Shown in pieces: positions 1 through 7,180 of a DNA stretch of 34,320 nt; the first letter of the stretch is position 1; every line of letters starts with the position of its first letter. The notes under the pieces are model-generated. The model searched no databases. It saw nothing but the letters and a program-made list of their open reading frames with translations, and was not told where the DNA came from. A program made the position numbers and the translations under genes. Source of the DNA: Pseudomonadota bacterium (lineage in GTDB: Bacteria > Pseudomonadota > Gammaproteobacteria > Burkholderiales > SG8-39); contig JANXRZ010000275.1 in the NCBI GenBank assembly GCA_025352885.1, forward strand, positions 1 through 34,320. Direction: 5' to 3'.

Positions 1-75
1 ATTTATTAAGCCTTAATTCTTAAGGCCTATTGGAACTCTTGCACTCTAAGTCACACCATGGCCATTCGGAGGTCT

Positions 76-99
76 AAAAGCGGAACTAATACCGCTTTT
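76..99 (-). terminator. Possible weak intrinsic terminator after the radical SAM operon
   Basis: An 8-bp perfect inverted repeat (AAAAGCGG, 8-nt loop, CCGCTTTT) ends in four T on either strand, so it could work in both directions. It sits about 150 nt beyond the stop codon of the minus-strand radical SAM gene. The T tract is part of the stem and only four bases long, so termination would be weak. Confidence 0.3.
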
Positions 100-164
100 C
101 CGGGAAACATCTGGGCACCGCAAGCTTATGAAGATATGCGCATTTCGCATGGTTGGAGTCAGCC

Positions 165-178
165 AAGCCGGCCGGCTT
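165..178. repeat. 14-bp perfect palindrome
   Basis: AAGCCGGCCGGCTT is a perfect dyad with no loop. It could be a protein-binding site or part of the 3' structure of the minus-strand operon. No role can be assigned from sequence alone. Confidence 0.4.
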
Positions 179-246
179 TATCCAATAGTCCTAAAAATGG
201 ACGCTGCGCCCGGACCCTTTGAGAGGAGGCCGGCACTTTTGAAGGG

Positions 247-1251
247 TCAGGGGCGAGTAAAAGGGATAAGAACGTCGGCGTGATCGCCGAATTTTTTCCG
301 GTAGGCGCTGTTCAGCCCAAGGCACTTGGTCGAGGCGCATTGGGCCCGGTATACGCACTCGTTGAAGCCGTTCCGAACGAACTGGTCCCAGAAAGCCGGG
401 TCGATGAAGAGTTTCGGCTGGTCGTTGTACAACGCCCCACGCTCGTCTCCCAGCAGGCACTCGGGGAAGTTCTTGACCTCGACGCCCCGTCCCAAAGCCC
501 GGGCGCTCGAAATGGCCGCCCGAAGGTAAGGCAGTGCCGCCACGTGGGACGCCACCAAGCCCTTGTCGTCGTGCTCGCTCATCGGGAAGTAAAACCAGAA
601 CTCCATCTGCGCGAGCCGGCGAAGCGACTTGAGCCGCTCGACCAGGCCCGGCATATCCCTGAAACTTTCAGTCGTCACCACGGTGTTGGTGATCGTCGTC
701 ACGTTGTCGTATTCGTCGAGGATTTCGAGTCCGCGCAGGCTTTTCGCGAATGAGCCGGGCACAGTCGTGATCGCGTCGTGCGTGGCGGCGTCGCCCGAGC
801 AAATGCTGACGAAGAACTCGTCCACACCCGCTTCGATGAGCTTCTCGCAGAACCGCCGGTTCGAAAGCTTCATGCCATGCGTCTGGATGCGCACGTGATC
901 GAAGCCATGTTCGCGCGCCATCCGGGCCCACATCGGCAGATCTTTGTGAAGCGTGATTTCAGAGCCGGTCAGGATGAGCCCTTTCCATTCCTGCGTCCGC
1001 GCGTTGTGCTCGATCAGTTGCCGGAACTGGTCGAACGTCTGCGGCGCGAGCCGATCCATCGTGCCCTCGATCATGCAATGGACGCACTTGAGGTTGCACC
1101 GGAACTCCATCGTCATCGACACGTAACTGTTGTGGTCGAAGCGTCCCATGGTGGGACCGGTGGAAACGCTGACGGGGACGGCGCTCGTTCGTGGACCAGA
1201 GGACGGACGCACGAAGCGCACCGGCTTCACCGCCTGGTCAGACGACGCCAT
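247..1251 (-). CDS. Radical SAM protein with possible C-terminal auxiliary Fe-S cluster
   Basis: A 334-residue radical SAM enzyme. The [4Fe-4S] cluster motif CxxxCxxC is at C52, C56 and C59 in the context RCNLKCVHC. A GGE-like SAM-binding segment (TGSE) follows near residue 97. The C-terminal third has four more cysteines, C265, C299, C305 and C310, followed by GL...Y...FG. This looks like ligands for one auxiliary Fe-S cluster but does not match the seven-cysteine SPASM pattern. The frame is open further upstream, but I chose the ATG at 1251 because it overlaps the end of the preceding gene by 14 nt and has a weak AAGAG before it; M35 is an alternative. It is the third gene of a coupled minus-strand operon with an O-methyltransferase and an unknown protein. 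The reaction and substrate are unknown; oxidative cross-linking, methylation or epimerisation are all possible for this fold. Confidence 0.85.
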   Translation of the reverse strand: MASSDQAVKPVRFVRPSSGPRTSAVPVSVSTGPTMGRFDHNSYVSMTMEFRCNLKCVHCMIEGTMDRLAPQTFDQFRQLIEHNARTQEWKGLILTGSEITLHKDLPMWARMAREHGFDHVRIQTHGMKLSNRRFCEKLIEAGVDEFFVSICSGDAATHDAITTVPGSFAKSLRGLEILDEYDNVTTITNTVVTTESFRDMPGLVERLKSLRRLAQMEFWFYFPMSEHDDKGLVASHVAALPYLRAAISSARALGRGVEVKNFPECLLGDERGALYNDQPKLFIDPAFWDQFVRNGFNECVYRAQCASTKCLGLNSAYRKKFGDHADVLIPFTRP

Positions 1252-2098
1252 AGTAGGCACTCTTGACGATCTCGAGCCTCCCGTTGGCCACCCTGTAATC
1301 GAACCCGACATCGTACAGTAAGTGATCCAGCCTCCCGCGATGGGCTTCCACGAATGAAACATGCGCATCCGGGTAGCGCATGCGCTTGAGGAACACCAGG
1401 AGCTGGTCGACGGTGATGCGCGAAAAGTAGACGCCATCGCGCTGCTGCTTGTTGGAGACGACGATGATCGGGCAGTCCCGCAACTCGGGCCACAAGACAT
1501 CGTCCAGGTTGAATCCTGGGACATCCAGGTGCACCGAGGAAGTCAGCTTACCGACGATGTTCTCCAACTCGGTGCGGCCGTCGAAAAAGTAATAGAGATT
1601 CTTCAGCCGCATTTCCTCATGCGTCACCGCATAGCAAATGCCCGAGGACACCGTACCACCGATGTTCCCGATGTACATCTGGATCTCCTCCAGCGCCCTG
1701 CCTTCCTCGAGCTGCGGGCGGTCGAGGTCCAGCGAAAACATGAAATAAGGGTGCCGCTCGCTCGTAGGTACGCTGCAGGGGATCCACTGCCTGATGAGCT
1801 CGAGCACTCGCGGAATCGACCGCTCCCGTTCGAGCCGTCCGTAGTCGTAGAAGTAGAACTCCCAGCTGATACGGCCGTTTTCCTGCTTGATGCCCCACAC
1901 GGTGCGGGACTCACCGAGACCTTCGCGCAGGGCGCCGATGACTTCGAAGGCGCGCTTGCCCAACCCCTCGGCCTCGAACGAATTGTTCAGGAGGTTGAGC
2001 GAGCGCAGCTTGCCCGCGGAGGGCATGGGCGGGCGGTATTCCCAGAGGCAGAAGTCGAACTGCGCCTCCTCTCCGGTCATGACCTCGAGGTCGCTCAT
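1238..2098 (-). CDS. Unrecognised 286-residue protein of the halogenase locus
   Basis: I do not recognise this family with confidence. The protein is 286 residues long, soluble, and has no signal peptide or membrane segment. By eye it is built of strand-strand-helix units: strands near 66-86 (ending WEFYFYDY) then a helix at 95-106; strands at 118-126 and 138-144; strands at 152-172 then a helix at 176-187; strands at 210-228 then a helix at 229-240; and a C-terminal strand near 273-283. Such repeated units recall ABBA-fold aromatic or peptide prenyltransferases, but no diagnostic motif settles this. The start ATG overlaps the O-methyltransferase stop (ATGA), and the 3' end overlaps the radical SAM start by 14 nt, so it is translated with both. 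Its position between two tailoring enzymes suggests a catalytic or substrate-carrying role in the same pathway. Confidence 0.8.
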   Translation of the reverse strand: MSDLEVMTGEEAQFDFCLWEYRPPMPSAGKLRSLNLLNNSFEAEGLGKRAFEVIGALREGLGESRTVWGIKQENGRISWEFYFYDYGRLERERSIPRVLELIRQWIPCSVPTSERHPYFMFSLDLDRPQLEEGRALEEIQMYIGNIGGTVSSGICYAVTHEEMRLKNLYYFFDGRTELENIVGKLTSSVHLDVPGFNLDDVLWPELRDCPIIVVSNKQQRDGVYFSRITVDQLLVFLKRMRYPDAHVSFVEAHRGRLDHLLYDVGFDYRVANGRLEIVKSAYYGVV

Positions 2099-3129
2099 TT
2101 CGTTGCCGTCACCAGCATGAAAGGCATGTCGAGATCGATCTTTGTGCAGGCGATCTGCGTGAAACCAGCCTGCCTTAAAGCAGTGGTGTAGTCCCCGGGC
2201 ACGCGGTACGACCTGAAAAACAGCGCAATCGGAATCTGGCCGTAGGCAAGCTGGCGCTCGCCAGTGTCCACCACGCTTCGCTCGAAAATGATGAGCGAGC
2301 CCCCCGGCAGGAGCGCATCGTAGGCGCGTTGCAGGAAACTCCGCATCTGCTCATCCGGCCAGTCGTGCAGCATCGACTTGAAAGTAATGAGGTCGTGATT
2401 TTCGGGCAGACGACCATTCCCAGGCGCGGCTCTTTCGAATGAGATCCGCCCGGCCTCGGGCTCCTCTGCAACATGCTTTTCGCCGATCTCGCAGACGACC
2501 GGCAAGTCGTACACAGTCGCCCTCAATCCGGGATGCTCGCGGCACACGCGTAAGGCGAATTCGCCGCTGTTTCCGCCAACGTCCAGCATGCGCCTGTAGA
2601 CGGAGAAATCATGATTGAGCAGGCAGGCGGCGGACTCATACTTGGTGAGCGAGGTCGTGAACCGCATCCAGCGCACTGTGCTTGCACGATTCTCCGGCGT
2701 CGAATCGATGCACCTGTCGTACGAGAACAGGTCGAACAGCTTCGCCTGGCGAAAAAATGCCGGCGGGTCGGTGAGCAGCGTGGTGAACAAATCGAAGAAG
2801 TCCGGCGCTACGGTGGCCGCAAAGTCGAGCTTCGCCTCCATGAGGTCGCGAAACTGGAGTGCGCGACGGAAATCCGGCGTCAGTTGCACGAGGTCGCCGA
2901 CGAAATCCAGGACCCGCGCGGCGCCGAGAAGGTCGGCAAGCAGCATCGCGCCCCTGCGGTCAAGGCGCGCGGTTTCGGCAAGGGCCGGCAGCGAGCGGGA
3001 AGTATGCCGCACCAGGTCATCGATGAAACCGATTTCGAATGCCGTAGACAAGGCACGAGCCCCCACCGCATCTGCGATGTACTGGTCGACGCACAGGTAG
3101 TCGCGCTCCGCGCCCCGCCCCGGATTCAT
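2095..3129 (-). CDS. SAM-dependent O-methyltransferase (COMT-like)
   Basis: A 344-residue small-molecule methyltransferase of the Methyltransf_2 type. Residues 10-90 look like the helical dimerisation domain. The SAM-binding motif I is LDVGGNSGE at 182-190, followed by the acidic turn VYDLP at 206-210. Residues 251-259 (KSMLHDWPD) match the catalytic His-Asp-Trp segment of plant-type caffeate and hydroxyindole O-methyltransferases, with H255 as the expected base that deprotonates a phenolic hydroxyl. It is the first gene of a minus-strand operon; its stop overlaps the next start as ATGA. It diverges from the halogenase gene over 47 bp. It probably methylates an aromatic hydroxyl in the same pathway. 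The actual acceptor is unknown. Confidence 0.88.
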   Translation of the reverse strand: MNPGRGAERDYLCVDQYIADAVGARALSTAFEIGFIDDLVRHTSRSLPALAETARLDRRGAMLLADLLGAARVLDFVGDLVQLTPDFRRALQFRDLMEAKLDFAATVAPDFFDLFTTLLTDPPAFFRQAKLFDLFSYDRCIDSTPENRASTVRWMRFTTSLTKYESAACLLNHDFSVYRRMLDVGGNSGEFALRVCREHPGLRATVYDLPVVCEIGEKHVAEEPEAGRISFERAAPGNGRLPENHDLITFKSMLHDWPDEQMRSFLQRAYDALLPGGSLIIFERSVVDTGERQLAYGQIPIALFFRSYRVPGDYTTALRQAGFTQIACTKIDLDMPFMLVTATK

Positions 3130-3160
3130 TCTGGTTCTCGTCCTGCGCTCATCTTCGAGT

Positions 3161-3169
3161 TGCTAGTAT
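3161..3169 (+). promoter_or_regulatory. Possible extended -10 element for the halogenase, perhaps leaderless
   Basis: TGCTAGTAT fits an extended -10 (TGN followed by TAGTAT, 3164-3169). Transcription would start about 7 nt later, at or next to the A of the ATG at 3177, giving a leaderless or nearly leaderless message. No clear -35 box and no good Shine-Dalgarno sequence are present, which fits that idea. The reverse complement (AATACT) could serve as a -10 for the diverging operon. Confidence 0.3.
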
Positions 3170-3176
3170 TGAGCCC

Positions 3177-4703
3177 ATGACAGATTCGATCAAGAACATC
3201 CTCATCGTAGGCGGCGGATCGGCAGGCTGGATCACCGCGGCGTTCCTCAATCGCTTTCTCGACCCGGCCAGGTGCAGCATCACGCTGGTCGAATCCGAGA
3301 CGGTCGGCACGATCGGCGTCGGCGAAGCCACGGTGCCTCCGCTCGTGCCCCTCCTGCGGATGCTCGGAATCGCGGAGGACGACTTCCTGCGGCAATGCCA
3401 CGCGACGTACAAGCTCGGCATCAAGTTCATCGACTGGAACCGCGGCGGCCAGGTCGACGGCAAGGATGAGATCTGGCACCCCTTCGGCTCGATTGGCGCA
3501 CCCCTGATCGAGAACCTGCCGCTCTTCCATCTCTGGTTGCGCGACAAACGCGCCGGCGTGGACGACAGCCGCTATACCGACTACTCGCTGCAGGCGCTGC
3601 TTGGGGAAATGGACCGGGCGCCCCGGTCCATGAAAGAAGAGTCGATCGTTACGCAGCAAGGGGCGTATGCCTACCACCTGGACGCCCGGGCTTTTGCCGA
3701 CTACCTGTCACGCCTTTCAATCGGGCGCGGCGTGCGACACATCACGGACGACGTCACGGCCGTCCCGCTCGATGCGCGCGGCTTCATCCGCTACGTCGAT
3801 ACGGTCGACCACGGCAAGCTGGGCGCCGACTTGTACATCGACTGCACGGGATTCGCGGCGCTGCTGATCGAGAAAGCGCTGGCCGATCCGCATGTCGACT
3901 GGTCCAACCACCTCTTCTGCGATCGGGCCGTAGTCATGCCGCTGCCCCGGGAAGGCGCGATGCCGCCTTATACGCAGGCCACCGCGCTCAGTGCGGGATG
4001 GGCCTGGAAGATTCCGTTGAGCCACCGGACCGGCTCGGGCTACGTGTACTCGAGCAGATTCGTTTCGGACGATGCGGCCGCCCGGGAATTGATCGCCCAC
4101 ACCGGCATGAATCCGGACGACGCGGCGCCCGCGAAAATCCACATGAAGGTCGGCCGGCGCTCGAATTTCTGGGTAAAGAACTGCCTTTCGATCGGACTTT
4201 CCGCCGGCTTCCTGGAGCCGCTCGAGTCCACCGGCCTGTTCCTCATCCAGAAAGGCGTGGAACTGTTGCTCGATCATTTCCCGGATACGCAGTTCAATGG
4301 CACGCTCATCCGCAGCTACAACGCCCAGATGGGCAGCGAGTACGAGCAGGTGCGCGACTTCATCGTCCTTCACTACCTGCTCAACCGGCGCGAGGACAGC
4401 GAGTTCTGGAAGGCTAATCGCGAAGCGGCGCCGCCCGGGTCGCTCGCCAGTACACTGGACTTCTACCAGGAGACGGGGCTGCTCGACTGGAGCAATCCGA
4501 CCCTGTTCCGCGAGCCCAGTTTCTATGCGATCGCAAGTGGGTTCGGCAGGCTGCCGCGGACTTACCATGCCATGGCCGACCAGGTCGATGTAGCCAAGTC
4601 ACGCGCCTCGCTTGCACAGGTCAAAGTGAAGAACCTTGCGCTGGCCAGGTCGCTGCCGGATCACCGCGCCCTGATCGAAGCGATCAATTCCCCCCGCCGA
4701 TAG
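3177..4703 (+). CDS. Flavin-dependent tryptophan-halogenase-family enzyme
   Basis: A 508-residue FADH2-dependent halogenase of the PrnA/RebH type, which uses FADH2, O2 and halide to put chlorine or bromine on an electron-rich aromatic ring. Visible hallmarks are the FAD-binding GGGSAGW (12-18), the IGVGEATVP block (46-54), a lysine at position 79 in ATYKLGIKF that matches the catalytic Lys79 of PrnA and RebH, the signature WxWxIP at 275-280, and the LEPLEST segment (346-352) that carries the conserved active-site glutamate. All catalytic elements seem intact. Whether free tryptophan, another indole, a phenol or a peptide is the substrate cannot be read from sequence. A flavin reductase partner is needed but none is encoded nearby. 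It diverges from the O-methyltransferase operon and overlaps the convergent oxygenase gene by 20 bp. Confidence 0.93.
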   Translation: MTDSIKNILIVGGGSAGWITAAFLNRFLDPARCSITLVESETVGTIGVGEATVPPLVPLLRMLGIAEDDFLRQCHATYKLGIKFIDWNRGGQVDGKDEIWHPFGSIGAPLIENLPLFHLWLRDKRAGVDDSRYTDYSLQALLGEMDRAPRSMKEESIVTQQGAYAYHLDARAFADYLSRLSIGRGVRHITDDVTAVPLDARGFIRYVDTVDHGKLGADLYIDCTGFAALLIEKALADPHVDWSNHLFCDRAVVMPLPREGAMPPYTQATALSAGWAWKIPLSHRTGSGYVYSSRFVSDDAAARELIAHTGMNPDDAAPAKIHMKVGRRSNFWVKNCLSIGLSAGFLEPLESTGLFLIQKGVELLLDHFPDTQFNGTLIRSYNAQMGSEYEQVRDFIVLHYLLNRREDSEFWKANREAAPPGSLASTLDFYQETGLLDWSNPTLFREPSFYAIASGFGRLPRTYHAMADQVDVAKSRASLAQVKVKNLALARSLPDHRALIEAINSPRR

Positions 4704-5331
4704 CCGCATTGAAGGACATCGACCGCCTTTCGCCTTCTCCGCGGAAAGGCTCCGCGCCGTGCAGCAGCCAACCGGGGAAGATGTAGAATTCCCCAACTTT
4801 GGGCTTGAAGCTGATGAGCGATTTCGAAAAGCGCTGCTTTCCGCCGATCAGGAAGTTGATATATCCGGCGTTCCGCCCGGAGATGTAAGTCCTCGTCTCC
4901 TCTTCTGCTTCGACGTCCGGAACCTTTAGATAGAGCACGCCCGAGATATCGGCGGAGTGAAAATGCACGGGGCTCGGTGTGCCCGCGTACTGGCTGATGA
5001 CCCAGAACACTTCGAAGTCGACGGTGACCTCCGGGTTGTTCTCCAGTGCCGCGAGGTAGCGCCGGATGATGCCGGCTACGTAACTGCTGAGCGACCCTTC
5101 GCCGCCCTCTCCGATCAGCCTGTCCGGAAGCAGGAACTCAATTCCTTTGCCCGGCGACACCAAGCCGTCGGCATGATCATTGATACGTTGGAGCAAGCGC
5201 TCGGGCGCCCGCGTCTTTGCGATCATCGGCCCGAAAGGCGAGAAAAAATCCAGTGCGGGCTCGCCCCGGTCGATCGGCAGGGGCCGGGCCTGCGCCTCGT
5301 ATTTCTTCAGCAGCCGTTCTTTTTCCGCCAT
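4684..5331 (-). CDS. Putative 2OG-Fe(II) oxygenase
   Basis: A 215-residue double-stranded beta-helix protein resembling the 2OG-FeII_Oxy_5 / TIGR02466 type. The block PVHFHSADISGVLYL (H123, H125) holds the likely first metal-binding residues. The distal part PGWLLHGAEPF (H191), followed by GERRSMSFN (R202/R203), fits the last metal histidine and the 2-oxoglutarate-binding arginine. I chose the ATG at 5331; a TTG at 5352 in frame is an alternative, and neither has a strong ribosome binding site. The gene is transcribed toward the halogenase and their 3' ends overlap by 20 bp. A hydroxylase beside a halogenase suggests a shared substrate, but co-transcription is impossible in this orientation. 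The promoter must lie in the 42 bp shared with the diverging reductase gene. Confidence 0.8.
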   Translation of the reverse strand: MAEKERLLKKYEAQARPLPIDRGEPALDFFSPFGPMIAKTRAPERLLQRINDHADGLVSPGKGIEFLLPDRLIGEGGEGSLSSYVAGIIRRYLAALENNPEVTVDFEVFWVISQYAGTPSPVHFHSADISGVLYLKVPDVEAEEETRTYISGRNAGYINFLIGGKQRFSKSLISFKPKVGEFYIFPGWLLHGAEPFRGEGERRSMSFNAAIGGGN

Positions 5332-5373
5332 GCGATATAGTCTACCGATCAAAGTGTCCCGCAGGAGAATTCG

Positions 5374-6252
5374 ATGAGCACGGTAGCTTTCATAGGGTTA
5401 GGCGCAATGGGTTCGCGCATGGCGATGAACCTCCATGCGGCAGGCCATACGCTTCGCGTCTACAACCGCGACAAGGCCAAGACCAAGGCGTTCGCGGATA
5501 AGGGCATCGAAGTTTGCGAGTCGCCTGCCGCCGCTTCAAAAGGTGCCGAATTCGTGTGCTCGATCGTGTCGGACGACGTCGCTACACGTGAAGTCATGCT
5601 CGGGGCTGCAGGGGTCCTGAGCGCGGCGGCCCCCGGCACCATCATTCTCGACTCGAGCACGAACACGCCGGCCATGGCAAGGGAGGTTTCCAAAGCGGCA
5701 GCCGCCAAAGGCCTCGCATACCTCGATGCGCCCGTGTCCGGATCCATGGCGCAGGCCGCCGGGAAAGAGCTCGTCATCCTCGTCGGGGGCGACAAGGCGG
5801 CGTTCGAGAAAGCCCTCCCCGTGCTGAACGCCATGGGAAAGATGGCAAGGCGCATCGGCGATTCGGGTGCCGGCGCCACGCTCAAGCTCATCAACAACAT
5901 GCTCGGCGCTTCGCTTACGGCAGCGATTGCCGAGGCAGCCCAGGCCGCCGAAGCCGCGAACCTCGATCGCGACGCTGCCCTCGAAGTGCTCGTCGAAGGC
6001 GCGGCCGGTTCGCGGCTCATGCGCACCAAGCTGCCCAAGATCTTCAAGCGCGACTTCACGCCACAGTTCCAGCTGGAGCTCATGGAAAAGGACCTGCGCT
6101 ACTTCCTCGCCCTCGCCCAGGAGCTCGACATGCCGGCGCCGATTGCGTCGCTCGTACGCAGCCAGTACCAGGCCGCGAAGCGCGCACAGTTCGGCAAGCT
6201 CGACTCCTGCGCGGTGTTCCTGCAGGCTTCCGGAGAGCGGCCGAAAAGCTGA
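5374..6252 (+). CDS. NAD(P)-dependent 3-hydroxyisobutyrate dehydrogenase-family reductase
   Basis: A 292-residue beta-hydroxyacid dehydrogenase. The dinucleotide-binding motif GLGAMGSRMAMNL begins at about residue 7. The substrate-binding signature DAPVSGS lies near residue 117, and the catalytic lysine is in GATLKLINNM near 167. The family includes 3-hydroxyisobutyrate dehydrogenase, tartronate semialdehyde reductase (GarR) and succinic semialdehyde reductases, which interconvert beta-hydroxyacids and semialdehydes in the cytoplasm. Substrate choice cannot be made from the sequence. A good Shine-Dalgarno (GCAGGAG) precedes the ATG. It is followed after 103 bp by an isocitrate lyase/PEP mutase-type gene, which might belong to the same small-acid metabolism. 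Confidence 0.88.
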   Translation: MSTVAFIGLGAMGSRMAMNLHAAGHTLRVYNRDKAKTKAFADKGIEVCESPAAASKGAEFVCSIVSDDVATREVMLGAAGVLSAAAPGTIILDSSTNTPAMAREVSKAAAAKGLAYLDAPVSGSMAQAAGKELVILVGGDKAAFEKALPVLNAMGKMARRIGDSGAGATLKLINNMLGASLTAAIAEAAQAAEAANLDRDAALEVLVEGAAGSRLMRTKLPKIFKRDFTPQFQLELMEKDLRYFLALAQELDMPAPIASLVRSQYQAAKRAQFGKLDSCAVFLQASGERPKS

Positions 6253-6307
6253 TTTCCGCACTTTAAATTACGTAGATCCAGCAAACATGCGGTCGCCAGG
6301 CCAATCC

Positions 6308-6327
6308 ATGTACTGGTAGAAGTACAT
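6308..6327. promoter_or_regulatory. Inverted repeat, candidate operator
   Basis: A 7-bp perfect dyad, ATGTACT and AGTACAT separated by 6 nt, lies 28 bp before the start codon of the isocitrate lyase/PEP mutase-type gene and upstream of its Shine-Dalgarno. The position and symmetry suit a repressor site, but no regulator is encoded beside it. It could instead form a leader hairpin. Confidence 0.35.
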
Positions 6328-6355
6328 TCATATCCTATCAACGCGGAGGGTAACC

Positions 6356-7180
6356 ATGGCCACGCCAAGTGAAAAGGCAGCGCGCTTCAAAGCCCTGCAC
6401 GACAAGCCGGGCGCATTCGTATTCCCCAATCCCTGGGACGCGGGCTCGGCGCGCATCCTCGCGGGCCTTGGCTTCGAAGCCCTTGCGACGTCGAGCGGCG
6501 CTTCGGCCGGCGTCCTGGGAAAACGCGACGGCAAGGTGACTCGCGCGGAGGCGCTTGCCCATGCAAAAGCAATTGTCGACGCAACCGACCTCCCGGTGGC
6601 CGCCGATCTCGAAAAAGGGTTTGGCGATTTCCCAAGGGACGCAGCCGAAACCATCCGGCTCGCAGGCGAAGCGGGCCTCGTCGGCGGCTCGATCGAGGAC
6701 GCGACCGGCAACAAGGACAAGCCGCTCTACGATCTTGGCCAGGCCACCGAGCGCATCAGCGCAGCAGCCCACGCCGCCCGTGCGCTTCCCTTCCACTTCA
6801 TGCTCACCGCCCGCGCGGAGAATTTCCTGCGCGGCAACCCGGACCTCGATGACACGATCCGGCGCCTGCAGGCGTTCGAGAAGGCCGGCGCCGACGTGCT
6901 GTTCGCCCCGGGCGTGCCGGATCTTGCATCGGTGCGCACGATTTGCTCGTCGCTTTCCAAGCCGTTCAACTTCATGGTCGGCATCCGCGGCAAATCCTTT
7001 TCGGTGGCCGAACTCGAAGCAGCCGGCGTCAAGCGCATTTCGCTCGCGACGTCCCTTTACCGGGCCGCGATGAGCGGCATGATCGATGCGGCCCGCGAAG
7101 CGAAGGACAAAGGCTCCTTCGGCTATCTCGACCACACGCTTTCCACTCCCGACTTGAACGGATACATGCGAAATGACTGA
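6356..7180 (+). CDS. Isocitrate lyase/phosphoenolpyruvate mutase-family protein
   Basis: A 274-residue alpha/beta barrel enzyme of the ICL/PEPM superfamily, which makes or breaks C-C or P-C bonds next to carboxylates with Mg2+. Seen are the N-terminal FPNPWDAGSARIL stretch, SSGASAG, the acidic ADLEKGFGD segment (about 81-89) and the SIEDATG metal-binding stretch near 112. It lacks the KKCGH catalytic loop of true isocitrate lyase and methylisocitrate lyase, so I expect another activity such as an oxaloacetate- or carboxyphosphonate-type reaction. GGAGGGTAACC before the ATG is a strong Shine-Dalgarno. Its last codons overlap the next gene by 8 nt, so the two are translationally coupled. Confidence 0.87.
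   Translation: MATPSEKAARFKALHDKPGAFVFPNPWDAGSARILAGLGFEALATSSGASAGVLGKRDGKVTRAEALAHAKAIVDATDLPVAADLEKGFGDFPRDAAETIRLAGEAGLVGGSIEDATGNKDKPLYDLGQATERISAAAHAARALPFHFMLTARAENFLRGNPDLDDTIRRLQAFEKAGADVLFAPGVPDLASVRTICSSLSKPFNFMVGIRGKSFSVAELEAAGVKRISLATSLYRAAMSGMIDAAREAKDKGSFGYLDHTLSTPDLNGYMRND

Larger units (their letters stand above)
1..246. other. Non-coding, hairpin-rich leader of the window
   Basis: No convincing gene lies here. The stretch is visibly richer in A+T than the rest of the window and holds four short dyads: GCCTTAA/TTAAGGC (10-26), AAAAGCGG/CCGCTTTT (76-99), ATGCG/CGCAT (136-150) and a 14-bp perfect palindrome (165-178). It lies downstream of the radical SAM gene on the minus strand, so some of it may be that operon's 3' untranslated region and terminator. 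A 54-codon plus-strand reading frame (58-222) is open but has no ribosome binding site and contains one of the hairpins, so I do not call it a gene. Confidence 0.5.

Noticed and set aside
58-222. 54-codon plus-strand frame with two tryptophans, possible precursor peptide
   Set aside because: No ribosome binding site, contains a terminator-like hairpin and shows no leader/core layout; kept only as a low-interest remark.
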